20,834 bases of DNA from contig UQKY01000042.1 in NCBI GenBank assembly GCA_900541785.1, forward strand, positions 1 through 20,834, in the 5' to 3' direction. A model generated the notes under the pieces. That model saw only the letters and a program-made list of their open reading frames with translations, made no database searches and was not told the origin of the DNA. This DNA comes from an uncultured Collinsella sp. Its GTDB lineage: Bacteria; Actinomycetota; Coriobacteriia; Coriobacteriales; Coriobacteriaceae. Made by a program: the position numbers and the translations under genes. Below are positions 1 through 6,145 of this stretch, piece after piece; position 1 is the stretch's first letter; every line of letters starts with the position of its first letter.

Positions 1-7
1 AAGGGCG

Positions 8-29
8 GAGGCGGGGCATGCCCCGCCTC
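8..29. terminator. perfect GC-rich palindrome at the window edge
   Basis: Bases 8-18 are the exact reverse complement of 19-29 (GAGGCGGGGCA / TGCCCCGCCTC), an 11-bp dyad with no spacer. It could serve as a bidirectional terminator for a gene lying left of the window. No T-run follows on the + strand, so termination is an inference. Confidence 0.4.
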
Positions 30-50
30 TTACACCACATCTCTGTGCGC

Positions 51-180
51 TACCGCCGTCCTCAACCACAGTGAGCAATGTGAAAAGAAAACCGCAGGTA
101 GAAAGCCTGTGGTTTTTCGTAGAACATGGTTATGGTTGAGGGTAACGGCTTAAACGTAGTAGATGGGCGCTTTTCGCGGC
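51..180 (+). repeat. interspersed palindromic repeat, copy A
   Basis: The centre is a hairpin: AAAACCGCAGG (88-98), 7-nt loop, CCTGTGGTTTT (106-116), one G-U pair, then T. An outer pair, CCTCAACCA (60-68) against TGGTTGAGG (about 133-141), encloses it. The right half, 130-180, aligns without gaps to 15061-15111 in copy B, including a perfect 19-nt match (150-168 and 15081-15099). No credible reading frame lies in it. The central hairpin with its T-run may also terminate transcription. Confidence 0.75.
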
Positions 181-209
181 AGATGTATTACGCAGGTGTC
201 CTCGGAGAG

Positions 210-252
210 CCAAAATGATCTGTTTTCCTCCGTCCCCAGGGGATCATTTTGG
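210..252 (-). terminator. hairpin just downstream of the exonuclease III gene
   Basis: CCAAAATGATC (210-220) is the exact reverse complement of GATCATTTTGG (242-252), with a 21-nt loop. It starts three bases past the gene's stop codon (256-258), the place of a 3' terminator or mRNA-stabilising hairpin. One arm plus most of the loop recurs at 15135-15160, so it also belongs to a dispersed repeat family. No strong U-run follows. Confidence 0.5.
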
Positions 253-255
253 GGG

Positions 256-1074
256 TTAGAGCTCCAGGGTGAGGGTGACGGGGCAGTGATCGCTGCCAAA
301 GATGTCGCCGCGGATGCCGGTGTCGCGTACGTTGCCGGCGATTGCGTTGCTTACCAGGAAGTAGTCGATGCGCCAGCCTGCGTTGTTCTTGCGGGCATTA
401 AAGCGGTAGCTCCACCAGCTGTAGACGCCCTCGACGTCGGGGTTTGCCGCGCGCCAGGTGTCGGTAAAACCGGCGTCGAGCAGCTCGGTAAACTTGCCGC
501 GCTCCTCGTCCGAAAAGCCTGCGTTGCCGCGGTTGGACTTGGGGTTCTTTAGGTCGATCTCCTCGTGTGCCACGTTAAAGTCGCCGCAGGTTACGACGGG
601 CTTGCCGGTTTCGCGCTCAAGCGCGCTCAAAAAGCCGCGGTAGGCATCGTCCCAGGCCATGCGCACATCGATGCGGGCAAGCTCGTTTTGGGCGTTGGGC
701 GTATAGACGTCGACAAACCAAAACTTGTCGAACTCGAGCGCACAGACGCGGCCCTCGGTCGCGGCTTGGGCGACGAGCTCGGCGGCCCCACCCTCGCCGG
801 CGTAGGGTAGCAGCGCATCGGCGTGCAGCACGCGCAGCGGTTCCTGGCGGCTAAAGACCGCAGTGCCCGAATAGCCTTTGCGTTCGGCGTAGCTCCAGGT
901 TTGGTGATAGCCGGGCAGGTCGATATCGACTTGGCCTTCTTGCAGCTTGGTCTCCTGCAGCGCCAGGATATCGACGTCGAGTTCTTGCGCGATCTGGATA
1001 AAGCTCGGGTCCTTTTTGAGCACGGCGCGCAGGCCGTTGACGTTCCACGAGGCGAAAGTGTAAGTCTGAGGCAT
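256..1074 (-). CDS. xth: exodeoxyribonuclease III (AP endonuclease)
   Basis: A 272-residue exonuclease/endonuclease/phosphatase-fold enzyme of the ExoIII family, which cleaves DNA 5' of abasic sites and removes 3' blocking groups in base-excision repair. The family motifs appear in order: WNVNG at 10-14 (Asn11), LQETK at 39-43 with metal-binding Glu41, Tyr124 in VDVYTPN, GDFNVAH at 164-170 with catalytic Asp165 and Asn167, RIDYFLVS at 235-242, and GSDHCPV at 260-266 with the Asp262/His263 pair. Length matches the usual 250-280. An AAAGGA ribosome-binding site lies about six bases before the ATG. The gene is cytoplasmic and transcribed divergently from the sirtuin gene, about 110 bp away. Identification is secure; the paralogue name (xth or exoA) is a naming choice. 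Confidence 0.93.
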   Translation of the reverse strand: MPQTYTFASWNVNGLRAVLKKDPSFIQIAQELDVDILALQETKLQEGQVDIDLPGYHQTWSYAERKGYSGTAVFSRQEPLRVLHADALLPYAGEGGAAELVAQAATEGRVCALEFDKFWFVDVYTPNAQNELARIDVRMAWDDAYRGFLSALERETGKPVVTCGDFNVAHEEIDLKNPKSNRGNAGFSDEERGKFTELLDAGFTDTWRAANPDVEGVYSWWSYRFNARKNNAGWRIDYFLVSNAIAGNVRDTGIRGDIFGSDHCPVTLTLEL

Positions 1075-1187
1075 GGTGTCCTTTCGACGGGGTTGGCAGG
1101 CTTAAGATTAACGCAACAAGAGCGGGGCGGAGTCCGCGAGTGATAGTGCGAACGCCGCCGTCCCTAAGACACGGACGGAGGACATAT

Positions 1188-1940
1188 ATGACGCAGGCAA
1201 TATCGGACCCCAAACAGGCCTCCGCTGCGCTGGCGGAGCTGTTCGAAACCCATAGCCACGTGGTCTTCTTTGGCGGCGCGGGCGTTTCCACGGCGAGTGG
1301 CATCCCCGATTTCCGCAGCGTGGACGGCCTGTATCACCAGCGGTTTTCCTATCCGCCCGAGACTATGCTCTCGCACAGCTTCTACGAGGCGCATCCGGCG
1401 GAGTTTTTCGACTTCTACCGGACCAAGATGATCTCCCTTGACGCCAAGCCCAACCACTGCCACGCCAAGCTGGCGGAGCTGGAACGCGCCGGCAAGCTCG
1501 ACGCCGTGGTGACGCAAAATATCGACGGCCTGCACCAGATGGCCGGCTCGCAGCGCGTGTTCGAGCTGCATGGCTCGGTCCACCGCAATATCTGCCAGAC
1601 GTGCGGCGCGGTCTACAGCGCCGAATGGATTTGCGCGCGCGAGCACGAGGACGCCGCGGGCGTGCCCGTGTGCCCTGCGTGCGGCGGTCGCATCAAGCCC
1701 GATGTGGTCCTCTACGAAGAACCGCTCGATGAGCGTGTGCTTACCGGCGCCGTTGCTGCCATCGCCGCAGCCGACGCCCTCGTCGTGGGCGGAACCTCGC
1801 TCGTGGTGTATCCGGCGGCGGGCCTCACGCGTTACTTTACTGGCGATACGCTGGCCATTTGCAATTTGGCGCCAACCGATCAGGATGCAAATGCCGACCT
1901 GCTGATTTCTTGCGACATCGCGGCCGCGTTTGCGTTCTAG
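1188..1940 (+). CDS. NAD-dependent protein deacetylase, Sir2 family
   Basis: A 250-residue sirtuin that removes acyl groups from lysines using NAD+, releasing nicotinamide and O-acetyl-ADP-ribose. The NAD-binding signature GAGVSTASGIPDFRS spans about 30-44. QNIDG is at 110-114, catalytic His128 sits in ELHGS, and the structural zinc is held by Cys136, Cys139, Cys162 and Cys165. GGTSLVVYPA at 201-210 closes the Rossmann fold. The frame is open upstream to 1140, but the ATG at 1188 has a GGAGG at 1177-1181 with 6-nt spacing, so it is preferred. A CCGTCC/GGACGG hairpin (1158-1163 / 1173-1178) overlaps that ribosome-binding site and might modulate translation. The substrate cannot be read from sequence; in bacteria acetyl-CoA synthetase is a common target. 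Confidence 0.9.
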   Translation: MTQAISDPKQASAALAELFETHSHVVFFGGAGVSTASGIPDFRSVDGLYHQRFSYPPETMLSHSFYEAHPAEFFDFYRTKMISLDAKPNHCHAKLAELERAGKLDAVVTQNIDGLHQMAGSQRVFELHGSVHRNICQTCGAVYSAEWICAREHEDAAGVPVCPACGGRIKPDVVLYEEPLDERVLTGAVAAIAAADALVVGGTSLVVYPAAGLTRYFTGDTLAICNLAPTDQDANADLLISCDIAAAFAF

Positions 1941-1954
1941 CCCGCGCGCGCGGA

Positions 1955-1960
1955 TACAAT
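1955..1960 (+). promoter_or_regulatory. possible -10 box upstream of the folate fusion gene
   Basis: TACAAT (in GGATACAAT) lies 75 bases before the chosen start at 2035. No good -35 hexamer is present 16-18 bp upstream, so the call is weak. Confidence 0.3.
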
Positions 1961-1985
1961 AGAAAGACTGATTGCAAAGCGACCC

Positions 1986-2022
1986 CGCCGCCAGCGCCCG
2001 AGCGCGGCGGCGTGGGCATTTT
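1986..2022 (+). terminator. strong hairpin between the sirtuin and folate genes
   Basis: CGCCGCC (1986-1992) pairs with GGCGGCG (2006-2012), and inside it GCGC (1994-1997) pairs with GCGC (2002-2005), leaving one bulged A. TTTT follows at 2019-2022, immediately before the AGGAGG ribosome-binding site. It could terminate sirtuin transcription, or act as a leader structure or attenuator if transcription starts near 1965. Confidence 0.45.
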
Positions 2023-2034
2023 AGGAGGATGTTC

Positions 2035-3768
2035 ATGGCGAACGACAGCAAGACATGGCGGTGCGGAAAGTACGAGCTCAGCTTTGACCGTCCGCGCATC
2101 ATGGGCGTCCTCAACGTGACGCCCGATTCGTTTAGCGACGGCGGTGAGCACTTTGACCAAGATGCCGCTATCGAGTACGGCCTGGCGATGCTCGATGCCG
2201 GCGCCGACATCATCGACGTGGGCGGCGAGTCCACGCGCCCCGGCTTTACCCCGGTCAACCCCGACGAGGAAGCGCGTCGCGTGCTGCCCGTCGTGCGCGC
2301 GCTCGCCAAAGAGGGCGCCATCGTCTCGATCGATACGCGTCATGTGGCGGTTGCCAAGGCGGCTGTGCGCTGCGGTGCTTCGATTGTCAACGACGTGACG
2401 GGCTTCACCGATCCCAAGATGGTTGAGTTCGTTAAGACGAGCACCTGCGGCGTCATCGTAATGCACGCCGGCGAGGTCGCTGCACCCGCACGCACGCACG
2501 CGACGGTGCAGCTCGATACCTCGGCTGCGGCGTTTGTTGCCGAGAAGGCACGCGAAGCGGCTGCCGAGGCCGCGCGCGAGGCCGAGAAGCCGGCCCGTCG
2601 CCGTCGCGGCAAGTTGCTGGGCGAGCCCAAGGTTGAGGCCAAGCTTCCGGGCGGTGTGGTACAGCCCTCGCTGCCGTTTGGTGAACCGGAGCCCGCGCCC
2701 GAGCCTGTTGCCGAGCCGGAGACGCCGGCTGCCGAGCAGGCTGCCCCCGCCGCCGCTGAGCCCGAGACCGTGCCCGCAGCTACCGAAGCCGCACCAGAGC
2801 CCAGCGACCACCTGGCCGCCATGATGCGCCGCAGCGCCCGCCGCGAGGAAGCCTACGTGCCCACCTCGCAGCTCCGCCGCTTTACCCTGCCCGATTCTGC
2901 GCCCATCATGCGCCGCGTCATGGGCTTTCTGTCCGACCAGGCCCGCACGCTCATCCATGCCGGCGTGTCGCGCGACCGTATCTGCATCGATCCCGGCCCG
3001 GGCTTTGGCAAGACGGCCAACGAAGACATCGTCATCCAGCGCGAGACCGCCAAGATGGCGTCGCTGGGCTATCCGCTCATGTGCGCCGTGTCACGCAAGC
3101 GATTTGTGGGCGCCGTCTCGGGTGTGACTGAGGCCGCCGCGCGCGATGCCGCCACATTTGGCGTGTGCCTGGGCGCCATCCAGGCCGGCGCCAACATCGT
3201 GCGTGTGCATGACGTTGCGGGCTTTGCGCAGTTCCTGAACGGTTACTGGGCCGTTGCCAAGCCGCAGCCGCGCCGCACGTTTGTGGCCGTGGGTTCCAAC
3301 CTGGGGCATCGCTGCGACAACATCCGCGCTGCGCGCGACATGATTGCCGAGATCCCGCTCACCTGCGTGTCCAACTGCTCGCGCATCTACGAGAGCGAGC
3401 CGGCCTACGAGACGCGCCAGGACGCATTTGCCAACGCCGTCATCGAGATCAAGACCGAGCTGGCGCCGTTGGTGCTGCTCGACGAGCTTATGAAGATCGA
3501 GGCTGAGCTGGGCCGCGACCGCTCCAAAAAGGCCAAGGCAAACGGCCCGCGCACCATCGACCTGGACCTGCTGTGGATGGACGGCGAGACCCACGGCGGC
3601 AAAAAGCTGCGCCTGCCGCATCCGCTCATTGGCGAGCGCGATTTTGTGCTGGTGCCGCTCGAGGACCTGATGCACGACCCGGCGCGGTTCTTCCGCTACA
3701 ACGGCGTCGAGGTCAAGGAGCCCGAGGATCGCGTGGGCCATATCGTGGGCGAATTGGGGCGTATGTAG
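2035..3768 (+). CDS. folP-folK: bifunctional dihydropteroate synthase / HPPK, with a long insert
   Basis: A 577-residue fusion of two consecutive folate-pathway enzymes. HPPK pyrophosphorylates 6-hydroxymethyl-dihydropterin; DHPS joins the product to p-aminobenzoate. The DHPS part covers residues 1-405: LNVTPDSFSDGG at 26-37, GESTRPG at 64-70, SIDT at 98-101, NDVTG at 119-123, DPGPGFGKT at 319-327, SRKRFVG at 353-359, RVHDV at 390-394. The HPPK part follows from about 414: GSNLG at 420-424, GPRTIDLDLL at 504-513, PHP at 528-530, RDFVLVPL at 535-542. Between VMHA (142-145) and DPGPGFGK lie about 175 residues, where about 50 are usual. The excess is Ala/Pro/Glu-rich with a basic RRRRGK patch, probably disordered. 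The start at 2035 has AGGAGG at 2023-2028; the frame opens at 1972, but that part lacks family similarity. The next gene starts directly after the stop, suggesting coupling. Confidence 0.93.
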   Translation: MANDSKTWRCGKYELSFDRPRIMGVLNVTPDSFSDGGEHFDQDAAIEYGLAMLDAGADIIDVGGESTRPGFTPVNPDEEARRVLPVVRALAKEGAIVSIDTRHVAVAKAAVRCGASIVNDVTGFTDPKMVEFVKTSTCGVIVMHAGEVAAPARTHATVQLDTSAAAFVAEKAREAAAEAAREAEKPARRRRGKLLGEPKVEAKLPGGVVQPSLPFGEPEPAPEPVAEPETPAAEQAAPAAAEPETVPAATEAAPEPSDHLAAMMRRSARREEAYVPTSQLRRFTLPDSAPIMRRVMGFLSDQARTLIHAGVSRDRICIDPGPGFGKTANEDIVIQRETAKMASLGYPLMCAVSRKRFVGAVSGVTEAAARDAATFGVCLGAIQAGANIVRVHDVAGFAQFLNGYWAVAKPQPRRTFVAVGSNLGHRCDNIRAARDMIAEIPLTCVSNCSRIYESEPAYETRQDAFANAVIEIKTELAPLVLLDELMKIEAELGRDRSKKAKANGPRTIDLDLLWMDGETHGGKKLRLPHPLIGERDFVLVPLEDLMHDPARFFRYNGVEVKEPEDRVGHIVGELGRM

Positions 3769-4470
3769 ATGATCGAGATGAATGCTGTTGCCGCCGGTAC
3801 CGAGCTCGACGCGGCGCGCGACGCGGGTCGCGAAGGTGTGTCCGCGGGCTGGTGTGCTTGGAGCGCGGGCGAGGCGTCGTTGACGTTTTCGCTGGTCGTG
3901 CGCCCCGATGTGAACATGCACGCCTTCCACGGCCTGCCGTTTGTGGCCGCAATGGGCATGATGGACGCGCTCGCGGGCACGGCCGCAACGCCGGGCCTGG
4001 GGCTTGCCGGCAAAGTGGGCATCCAGTGGCCGAGTGACATTGTGTGCGGCGCGCCTGCGTTTGAGACGTCGCTCGCGCGCGTCGCCGTCAACGGCGGTGC
4101 CGGTGCCGCGGGCATGTTTGCCGCGGTGACGGTGGATGTCGAGCGTGCGGTGCTAGGCGAGCTCGGCGTGGATATGGCCGACGAGGCGCTGGTCGAGGCA
4201 TTGGCCGCGGCGGTGCTCGCTCGCGTTGACGCCTGGGCGGTTGCCGCCAACACGCCACAGGGCGCTGCCGGCCCGCTGGCCCCGGTGCTGGGTGAGTACT
4301 TCGATATGGTGCCGCTGCTGGGTCGTCAGGTCGCGGCGGTGTCGCCCAACGGCCTGCCGCTCGCGGTCGGCGTGTTTGCGGGCCTGGACATCTGGGGTCG
4401 CGCGACCATTAAGACCGATGCCGGCGAGCAAGAGTTTCCGCCCGAGGCCGTACGGATACGCGGGCTGTAA
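3769..4470 (+). CDS. divergent biotin/lipoate-ligase-fold protein, possibly non-catalytic
   Basis: A 233-residue protein resembling the central and C-terminal part of biotin-protein ligase (BirA). TFSLVVRP (39-46) resembles the strand after the GRGR loop. PFVAAMGMMDAL (57-68) resembles the following helix, and VGIQWPSD (83-90) is the KWPND-type segment. The C-terminal FAGLDIWGRATIKTDAGE (203-220) resembles BirA's small beta domain. What is missing is notable: there is no GRGRRGR biotin/AMP loop (the site reads GWCAWSAGEA), no KLAGIL-type catalytic lysine segment (SLARVAVNGG instead), and no N-terminal DNA-binding domain. The ATG follows the folP-folK stop with no gap, so translation is probably coupled. 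A convergent pantothenate kinase gene ends 20 bp away; BirA and CoaX are often neighbours or fused elsewhere, which fits. Catalytic activity is doubtful. Confidence 0.6.
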   Translation: MIEMNAVAAGTELDAARDAGREGVSAGWCAWSAGEASLTFSLVVRPDVNMHAFHGLPFVAAMGMMDALAGTAATPGLGLAGKVGIQWPSDIVCGAPAFETSLARVAVNGGAGAAGMFAAVTVDVERAVLGELGVDMADEALVEALAAAVLARVDAWAVAANTPQGAAGPLAPVLGEYFDMVPLLGRQVAAVSPNGLPLAVGVFAGLDIWGRATIKTDAGEQEFPPEAVRIRGL

Positions 4471-4490
4471 CGCCTCGGCTTCGCCAGAGC

Positions 4491-5264
4491 CTACCCCAGC
4501 TCCTGCATGCGGCGGTAGATTTCGCAAATGCCTTTGATGGTGAGTTGTCCATCGACCACGTCGAAGGCGGCGGTCGAATCGGCGACGATGCTGGCGAGGC
4601 CGCCCGTGGCTATAACGGTGGCGTCCTCGCGTCCCAGCTCGCGCTTCATGCGCGCGACCAGGCCCTCGGCCATGGCGGCAGCGCCCGTTACGGCGCCGAC
4701 CTTGATGCACTCCTCGGTATCGCGGCCGATGGCGTGCTCGGGCGCCTCGAGCGGAACGCTGGCGAGCTTGGCGGCTCGGGCGGCGAGCGCGTCCATCGAA
4801 ATGCGGATGCCTGGCGCAATCGCTCCGCCAATGTAATAGCCGTCTTCGTCGATGACGTCGATATTGGTCGCGGTGCCAAAGTCCACCACGATCGCCGGGG
4901 CGCCGTAGAAGGTCTCGGCAGCGACGGCGTTGGCGATGCGGTCGGCACCAACGGCCTGGGGGCGCGCCGCGCGCAGCTTGGTCACGGCCGCCGTCTGCGG
5001 CCCAATGACGATGGCGTCTGCCGCGATGCGGTCGGCCACGGCGTGCCACTCGCGCGAGAGCTGCGGCACCACGCCGGCAAAGGCGATCGCGTCGACCGCG
5101 CCGAGCGAGAGGTCGTACATCTTAAAGAAGCCCATCAGGCGCACGTGAATCTCGTCGGCGGTATAGGAGCGGTCGGTGGGCATGCGCCACGACTGCACCA
5201 GCTCGTCTCCGTCAAACAGGCCCATGGCCGTCTGCGTGTTTCCCATATCGATAGCGAGCAGCAT
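4491..5264 (-). CDS. coaX: type III pantothenate kinase
   Basis: A 257-residue kinase catalysing ATP-dependent phosphorylation of pantothenate, the first step of coenzyme A synthesis. The acetate/sugar-kinase fold is shown by DMGNTQTAMGLF (6-17, phosphate loop with Asp6), GADRIANAVAA (107-117), VVDFGTATNID (126-136, Asp128), the GGAIAPG loop (146-152) and ATGGLAS (219-225). Length fits CoaX (about 255). The open frame runs far upstream to 5642 and would cross the tRNA gene. The ATG at 5264 is chosen because homology starts there and a GGAG lies a few bases upstream. The type III form is monovalent-cation dependent and not feedback-inhibited by CoA (family knowledge). Confidence 0.93.
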   Translation of the reverse strand: MLLAIDMGNTQTAMGLFDGDELVQSWRMPTDRSYTADEIHVRLMGFFKMYDLSLGAVDAIAFAGVVPQLSREWHAVADRIAADAIVIGPQTAAVTKLRAARPQAVGADRIANAVAAETFYGAPAIVVDFGTATNIDVIDEDGYYIGGAIAPGIRISMDALAARAAKLASVPLEAPEHAIGRDTEECIKVGAVTGAAAMAEGLVARMKRELGREDATVIATGGLASIVADSTAAFDVVDGQLTIKGICEIYRRMQELG

Positions 5265-5300
5265 GTCTACTCCAGGTGTCGGCGTAAAAGGACGCACACC

Positions 5301-5306
5301 ATTGTA
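5301..5306 (-). promoter_or_regulatory. possible -10 box for coaX
   Basis: Read on the minus strand the sequence is TATACAAT, with TACAAT at 5306-5301, about 37 bases before the coaX start. No convincing -35 is seen in the GC-rich stretch upstream. Confidence 0.35.
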
Positions 5307-5400
5307 TACGCGCCGCCGACGGCGCTCGGCTGCGATTCGTTTACGGTGATATGGACCGAGGGGTTTAAATATGAAGGAATTATGCTCTACGAGATTTTCC

Positions 5401-5429
5401 TTGCCGTTTACCGAACTCCCGCGTAATAT
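5401..5429 (+). promoter_or_regulatory. promoter of the initiator tRNA
   Basis: TTGCCG (5401-5406) and TAATAT (5424-5429) are separated by exactly 17 bp, giving a sigma-70-type promoter with a start near 5436, about 25 bases before the mature tRNA. It is the best promoter match in the window. Confidence 0.75.
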
Positions 5430-5460
5430 TCTTTCTTGCGCACATGAGGTGCCCAGACAT

Positions 5461-5537
5461 TGCGGGGTGGAGCAGTCTGGTAGCTCGCCGGGCTCATAAC
5501 CCGGAGGTCGTAGGTTCAAATCCTGCCCCCGCGACCA
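5461..5537 (+). tRNA. initiator tRNA-fMet (anticodon CAT)
   Basis: A 77-nt cloverleaf with encoded CCA. The acceptor TGCGGGG (5461-5467) pairs with CCCCGCG. The anticodon arm is CCGGG-CTCATAA-CCCGG, and the T arm is GTAGG-TTCAAAT-CCTGC. Three consecutive G-C pairs at the base of the anticodon stem (GGG/CCC) and a weak 1-72 pair mark it as the initiator, not the elongator. The 1-72 position is U-G, whereas most bacterial initiators have C1 with a mismatch. Confidence 0.96.
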
Positions 5538-5547
5538 AGAACTTGCA

Positions 5548-5576
5548 GCTCGTCGGCCTAGCCGGCGGGCTTTTTT
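5548..5576 (+). terminator. rho-independent terminator of the tRNA
   Basis: GCTCGTCGGC (5548-5557), loop CTA, GCCGGCGGGC (5561-5570), then TTTTTT (5571-5576). All ten positions pair, two of them as G-U. It sits 10 bases after the CCA end. Confidence 0.88.
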
Positions 5577-5617
5577 GTTATTCCGGGACCGTGTTTTCGG
5601 TCCAATTCTCGGCCTCT

Positions 5618-6008
5618 CAAACAAAATCTCAATCTGTAACATTTAGACCCGATTTGGACGGCTAGGTGTTACAGATCTAGATATACCGGTGGGTTGGGCC
5701 CCGTTTGTCTAAATCTGTAACACGAGGGACGGATTTTGCCGAGTTGTTGTTACAGATTGAGATTTTCTGGCAGGCGGGCCCCGTTTGTCTCGATCTGTAA
5801 CATCTGGGGTTCATTTTGCTGAGTAACTGTTACAGATCGAGATCTTTCGGCAGATTAGATTGGTTTGTCTCGATCTGTAACAGGTAGGGGCCAAAAGTGG
5901 GTCTAGATGTTACAGATTTAGATTGTTGAGGTTGGGTCGAGAGGAATATCTCGATCTGTAACAGTAAGACCCGGTTTTGCTGGGTAACTGTTACAGATCG
6001 AGACAAAC
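5618..6008. repeat. tandem array of five dyad units, 80-81 bp period
   Basis: ATCTGTAAC occurs at 5632, 5713, 5793, 5873 and 5954, and its reverse complement GTTACAGAT at 5668, 5749, 5829, 5909 and 5990. The offset within each unit is always 36 and the unit period is 81, 80, 80, 81. In the best units the arms extend to GTTTGTCTCGATCTGTAACA and TGTTACAGATCGAGAT. The central 25 nt and the linkers are also related between units, but more diverged; the centre of unit 4 (GGGGCCAAAAGTGGGTCTA) resembles the others only when reverse-complemented. No open frame of note lies here. It fills most of the gap between the tRNA terminator and the reductase promoter. Confidence 0.93.
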
Positions 6009-6063
6009 CGACGGGCCGCCCCGCCCCATCCACCTGCCGCCACCTGATATTCGCCGATTTTCG

Positions 6064-6092
6064 TTGTGCCGCTGTGCTTCCATGCCATATCC
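6064..6092 (+). promoter_or_regulatory. possible promoter of the OYE-type reductase gene
   Basis: TTGTGC (6064-6069), then 16-17 bp, then CATATC/ATATCC (6086-6092), about 55 bases before the start codon and 55 bp downstream of the dyad array. Match quality is moderate. Confidence 0.4.
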
Positions 6093-6145
6093 TCTAGACA
6101 ACTACGCGGCATCATCGCCGCCGCGCCTACAAGAGAGGAATATCC

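Noticed and set aside
1164..2958. long minus-strand frames opposite the sirtuin and folate genes
   Set aside because: High GC leaves antisense frames open; no family motif is readable in them.
5265..5642. N-terminal extension of coaX
   Set aside because: It would translate the antisense of the tRNA and its terminator; CoaX homology begins at the ATG at 5264.
5618..6008. CRISPR array
   Set aside because: The conserved parts alternate in orientation, the intervening segments are related to each other instead of unique, and no cas gene is present.
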